Below are positions 6,498 to 8,974 of a stretch of DNA of 8,974 nt, one piece after another. A program made the position numbers and the translations under genes. The notes under the pieces were generated by a model. The model saw only the letters and a program-made list of their open reading frames with translations, made no database searches and was not told the DNA's origin. Origin of the DNA: Verrucomicrobiota bacterium (GTDB lineage Bacteria > Verrucomicrobiota > Verrucomicrobiia > Chthoniobacterales > UBA10450); assembly GCA_003219925.1 (NCBI GenBank), contig QHQU01000164.1, forward strand, positions 1-8,974, given 5' to 3'. Numbering within the stretch: the stretch's first letter is position 1; every line of letters begins with the position of its first letter.

Positions 6498-6591
6498 TCA
6501 CACAAGCTACTGTGCGTGACTCAACCGCATTTGAGAGGTCCCTCGGTCCGAGCCGGACTGGCATTGTCTGCACGACTCGGGATGACGGTGT
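6450..6591. repeat. 142-bp palindromic repeat with 16-bp perfect terminal inverted repeats (copy 2)
   Basis: ACACCGTCATCCCGAG (6450-6465) is repeated exactly inverted as CTCGGGATGACGGTGT (6576-6591). An inner pair GAGGGACCTC (6473-6482) / GAGGTCCCTC (6535-6544) is also perfect. The whole unit could fold as one long interrupted hairpin. It shares the GTCAT-nn-CGAGCGCA-nn-CGAG arm pattern with the repeat at 5477-5590. The left arm forms the last 15 codons of nfo (from 6450), and the stop codon (6495-6497) lies just inside. There is no ORF in it. ATTGCG occurs near both outer sides (6438-6443 and 6595-6600) but not directly abutting, so a target duplication is only a possibility. A non-autonomous REP- or MITE-type element is the best reading. 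Confidence 0.8.
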
Positions 6592-6629
6592 GGCATTGCG
6601 ATTCGTAATGTGACGCGCGAGTTTGCATT

Positions 6630-7325
6630 ATGCCGAAGTCAGAAAAAATCGCGCTCGTCACCGGCGCAAACAAGGGAATCGGTTTCGAGGTTGCGCGGCA
6701 ACTGGCGGCGAAAGGCTTTCGCGTGTTCGTCGGCGCGCGCAATGAGAAAGCCGGTCATGCCGCGGTTCGGAAAATCGGACCAGCGGCAACGTTTCTAAAG
6801 ATTGATGTGTCAGATCACGTGAGCATTCGCGAGGCCGTGGCAGAATTAGCAAAGATGGTCGATCATCTGGACGTCCTGGTAAATAACGCCGGAATCATCG
6901 TTGACGGCGATGACGCGATCTTGAAAGCAACGCCGGACCAATTCGAAACGACCATGCGCACCAACACCCTCGGGCCGCTAATGGTCGCGCAAGCCTTTCA
7001 GCCCGTGCTCGCGAGGTCATCGGCACCGCGGATCGTCAATGTTTCAAGCAGCGGCGGACAACTGCACGACGGCGCAGATGGCTGGTCGCCGGTGTATTGC
7101 ATTTCAAAAACGGCGTTGAATGGGGTAACTTCGCAGCTCGCCGCTGCACTGCCGAAATTTGCCGTGAATTCAGTTTGTCCGGGTTGGGTCCGCACCGATA
7201 TGGGTGGGGCCAATGCGACTCGGTCGGTCGAAGAAGGCGCGGACGGAATTATCTGGCTCGCGGCCGGGGCACCGCAAAATCTCACCGGTAAGTTTTTGCA
7301 GGATCGCAAAGTGATTCCGTGGTGA
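6630..7325 (+). CDS. Short-chain dehydrogenase/reductase (SDR), carbonyl-reductase-like
   Basis: This 231-residue protein has a complete classical SDR core. The cofactor motif TGANKGIG is at 11-18, an acidic Asp after the third strand (D59 in KIDVSD), NNAG at 85-88, an active-site Asn region (TNTLGP, N112), a serine cluster VSSSGG (138-143), the catalytic pair Y156-C-I-S-K160, and PGWVRTDMGG (184-193). The ARNEK segment (36-40) after the second strand suggests NADP(H) preference. The arrangement resembles plant/animal carbonyl-reductase-type SDRs (TGANKGIG, VNNAGI, PGWVRTDM), so reduction of a carbonyl compound is likely, but the substrate cannot be told from sequence. The ATG at 6630 directly precedes the first strand (KIALVTGA); no strong Shine-Dalgarno is visible. 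It follows nfo by 132 nt, mostly repeat DNA, and ends 31 nt from the convergent YbdK-type gene. Confidence 0.93.
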   Translation: MPKSEKIALVTGANKGIGFEVARQLAAKGFRVFVGARNEKAGHAAVRKIGPAATFLKIDVSDHVSIREAVAELAKMVDHLDVLVNNAGIIVDGDDAILKATPDQFETTMRTNTLGPLMVAQAFQPVLARSSAPRIVNVSSSGGQLHDGADGWSPVYCISKTALNGVTSQLAAALPKFAVNSVCPGWVRTDMGGANATRSVEEGADGIIWLAAGAPQNLTGKFLQDRKVIPW

Positions 7326-7356
7326 CAACACTGGTCCCGCGTCGCTCAAACGAACA

Positions 7357-8505
7357 CTAAGACGCAACGGTCGCTTTCGCCGCCAGTTCTACTTCACTTA
7401 AACCTTGGTAGGTCTCAGCGACGATGTGATCGACGACCGCTTTGATATCGTGGGTGCGCTCCCAGACCGCAAGCTGCCGGTCCGCGCCTGTACCTTCATG
7501 TATAATCCGTTCGATGTGGTTCATCTCGCGCCGGCTCCCCAGCTCGGCTACTTCGTCAGCTACAAACTCGATGAATTCGTGAATCAGATTGCGCGTTTCA
7601 GTTTCCTTTTCCCTGCCGAAGTCGATGAGCTTGCCATCAATCCCATAGCGCGAGGCGCGCCAGCGATTTTCATCGAGCAAACGCCTCCGGTAAATCCGGA
7701 ACGTGACATTTTGCCGGAGCAACTTGTGCAGTTTTGAAATCAACGCCTGGATAAGCGCTGCAATGGCGAGAGTATCGTCCACTCGCGATTGCGCGTCGCA
7801 TACTCGCACTTCCAGTGTGTCGAAAAAAGGATGGAGCCGGATGTCCCACCAAATTTTCTTGGCGTTATCGATGCAACCGGTTTTCACGAGCAGGTTGCAG
7901 TAATCGGTATATTCAGAAAGCGATTCGAACGAATCCGGAATGCCGGTGCGGGGAAAACGCTCGAACACTTTCAACCGGTAACCTTTCAGCCCGGTATCGT
8001 GCCCCACCCAAAACGGCGAGTTAACCGACAGCGCGTAAATATGGGGCAGGAAATAGCGCGCCTGATTCATAACGTGGATGGCGGTTTCGCGGTCTGGAAT
8101 TCCGACGTGCACATGCAACCCGAAGATGAGATTGGCCCGGGCCAGCAATTGCATGTCGCGCACAATTTCCTGATAGCGCTCGCCTTGAGTGATGAGTTGA
8201 TCGCGCCAATGTGAAAAAGGATGCGTGCCGACCGACGCGATCTTGAGTTGGCTGCGCGCGGCCAGTGCGGCCAGACGGCTGCGGAGCTCGGTTACGTGGT
8301 TCCTGGCATCGTCGATGTCGCGGCAAATTTCCGTGCCCAGTTCGACCACTGACTGATGCATTTCCGGCTTGATCTGCTCCTTGAGCGTAAATTTGCCGTC
8401 TTCGAGAATTTCGTGAATGTGGGAGCGCAATTCGCGCGTCACGGGATCGACAATGGCAAATTCCTCCTCGATACCGAGGGTGAAAACATGATCTTTGGCG
8501 CTCAT
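7357..8505 (-). CDS. YbdK-type carboxylate-amine ligase (glutamate-cysteine ligase family 2)
   Basis: This family (GCS2) joins a carboxylate to an amine using ATP. E. coli YbdK has weak gamma-glutamyl-cysteine ligase activity, and its physiological substrate is unsettled. The 382-residue product carries the family hallmarks: TLGIEEEFAIVDP (9-21), HQSVVELGTEIC (50-61), FGLHVHVGI (128-136), WWDIRLHPFFDTLEVRVCDAQ (219-239) and RWRASRYGIDGKLIDF (281-296). The acidic residues of GIEEE and the LEVRVCD segment are expected to bind Mg-ATP. The frame extends to a TTG at 8517, but the ATG at 8505 places MSAKDHVFTLGIEEEF at the usual position. No strong Shine-Dalgarno is seen. The gene is convergent with the SDR gene and separated from the upstream molybdoenzyme by a hairpin repeat, so it may have its own promoter within 8506-8555. 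Family assignment is secure; substrate is not. Confidence 0.94.
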   Translation of the reverse strand: MSAKDHVFTLGIEEEFAIVDPVTRELRSHIHEILEDGKFTLKEQIKPEMHQSVVELGTEICRDIDDARNHVTELRSRLAALAARSQLKIASVGTHPFSHWRDQLITQGERYQEIVRDMQLLARANLIFGLHVHVGIPDRETAIHVMNQARYFLPHIYALSVNSPFWVGHDTGLKGYRLKVFERFPRTGIPDSFESLSEYTDYCNLLVKTGCIDNAKKIWWDIRLHPFFDTLEVRVCDAQSRVDDTLAIAALIQALISKLHKLLRQNVTFRIYRRRLLDENRWRASRYGIDGKLIDFGREKETETRNLIHEFIEFVADEVAELGSRREMNHIERIIHEGTGADRQLAVWERTHDIKAVVDHIVAETYQGLSEVELAAKATVAS

Positions 8506-8555
8506 TAGGCAGACCAATGTTGCGCTAAGAATTGCACGCTGTCACCCCGGATGAA

Positions 8556-8604
8556 TGTAGCCGCGGTCGCTGACCGCGGGCCGGCATCACCGATGCCGGC
8601 TACA
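8556..8604. repeat. 49-nt cloverleaf-like repeat (three-way junction)
   Basis: An outer stem TGTAG (8556-8560) / CTACA (8600-8604) closes two adjacent perfect hairpins. The first is CCGCGGTC (8561-8568) / GACCGCGG (8572-8579) with loop GCT. The second is GCCGGCATC (8580-8588) / GATGCCGGC (8592-8600) with loop ACC; C8600 can pair in either stem. Every base outside the two 3-nt loops is paired. It begins 4 nt after the stop of the minus-strand molybdoenzyme gene, so in its mRNA it could act as a 3' stabilising or terminating structure, though no T run follows. It looks like a dispersed palindromic repeat rather than an RNA gene. Confidence 0.8.
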
Positions 8605-8608
8605 CTGT

Positions 8609-8974
8609 TCACGCAAAAATGTGCACGATTACCTTGTGAAAACCGGTGATCCCGGAGGTAAACGCGCGATCTTCTTCAAACTCCTGTACTTTACCTTCGC
8701 CATCGGTCGCACGCACCACCAAGGTATAATCGTCGACATCATTGCCCGGCGCCCAGTTAAAACTCCACAGCACCCAGGTTAATTTCGTACCAGGATAATC
8801 GATCTTCGCCTCGTCCCAACTTTCGCCGTCGTCCGAACTGAATTCGACCCGGGAAATTCCGCGATCGCCCCCGAAAGCGACGCCTTTGACTGGAACGCCC
8901 TTCGCCGCATCAGCTATCTTAATCCACGACTCGTTATAAGGAATGTCGATGCGAGATCGCGTCGGGACGATGAA
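8609..8974 (-). CDS. Sulfite-oxidase-family molybdoenzyme, C-terminal dimerisation domain (partial)
   Basis: The minus strand is open from the right edge (8974) to a TGA at 8611-8609, giving the last 121 residues of a protein whose start lies outside the window. The sequence runs through VPVKGVAFGGDRGISRVEFS, then SDDGESWDEAKIDY, TWVLWSFNWAPGNDVDDYTL and VVRATDGEGKVQEF, and ends TGFHKVIVHIFA. This is the immunoglobulin-like Mo-co oxidoreductase dimerisation domain found at the C-terminus of sulfite oxidase, SorA/SoxC and related molybdopterin enzymes. The GxAfxGdrGIsrVExSxDgGxsW pattern is diagnostic. The molybdopterin-binding domain with its Cys ligand, and any signal peptide, would be upstream on the minus strand and cannot be judged. 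The substrate is therefore not determined. It is followed 4 nt later by the cloverleaf-like repeat, then the YbdK-type gene. Confidence 0.88.
   Translation of the reverse strand, partial: FIVPTRSRIDIPYNESWIKIADAAKGVPVKGVAFGGDRGISRVEFSSDDGESWDEAKIDYPGTKLTWVLWSFNWAPGNDVDDYTLVVRATDGEGKVQEFEEDRAFTSGITGFHKVIVHIFA

Noticed and set aside
6521..6742. Minus-strand 73-codon frame across the repeat and the SDR start
   Set aside because: Its C-terminal part is just a translation of the repeat arm, and the rest is antisense to the TGANKGIG region of the SDR.
7326..7356. Possible bidirectional terminator between the convergent SDR and YbdK-type genes
   Set aside because: I could not find a stable hairpin or T run in these 31 nt.
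8506..8555. Promoter for the YbdK-type gene (GTGACA, 17-nt spacer, CAACAT on the minus strand)
   Set aside because: The -10 match is only 3 of 6, and promoter rules for this phylum are not well enough known to call it.
8556..8604. tRNA or structured RNA gene from the cloverleaf-like fold
   Set aside because: It has only two arms with 3-nt loops, lacks an anticodon loop, T-loop or CCA-type acceptor, and is too short. A palindromic repeat explains it better.

Overview
The window is ordinary chromosomal DNA of a free-living, moderately GC-rich bacterium. Gene content, protein style and the abundance of small GC-rich palindromic repeats between genes suggest a soil Verrucomicrobiota lineage (Chthoniobacterales or 'Udaeobacter'-like). 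That assignment is inference from recognition, not a computed placement. There is no sign of phage, plasmid, CRISPR, rRNA or tRNA.

Layout. Positions 1-2922 read on the minus strand as one tight run: a DUF420 membrane protein (2922-2476), a DUF2007-like/zinc-ribbon protein (2434-1982), a membrane-anchored LysM protein with a decayed L,D-transpeptidase-like C-terminus (1917-1078), accA (1076-90), and the first 21 codons of a probable exported protein running off the left edge (63-1). Gaps are 41, 64, 1 and 26 nt, so co-transcription is likely. A 76-bp divergent spacer separates this run from three plus-strand genes: a large AsmA-like protein (2999-5389), endonuclease IV nfo (5583-6497) and a short-chain dehydrogenase (6630-7325). 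Convergent to these, on the minus strand, are a YbdK-type carboxylate-amine ligase (8505-7357) and, at the right edge, the 3' end of a sulfite-oxidase-family molybdoenzyme (8974-8609).

How the genes relate. The left run mixes lipid synthesis (AccA) with envelope functions (LysM protein, exported protein) and a probable respiratory-oxidase assembly factor (DUF420). The AsmA-like protein across the divergent spacer is also an envelope protein. The right half is a set of unrelated single genes for DNA repair, redox and ligase functions, separated by repeats.

The most unusual part is the non-coding layer. Two diverged copies of a GTCAT..CGAG inverted-repeat family bracket nfo: one supplies its annotated start codon, the other its last 15 codons and stop. 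A 49-nt sequence that can fold as a perfect three-way junction lies 4 nt downstream of the molybdoenzyme stop. A good intrinsic-terminator candidate follows the AsmA-like gene. I see no clearly new multi-gene system. The best leads are the repeat-bounded nfo gene, the cloverleaf-like repeat and the LysM protein that seems to have lost the L,D-transpeptidase catalytic residues.
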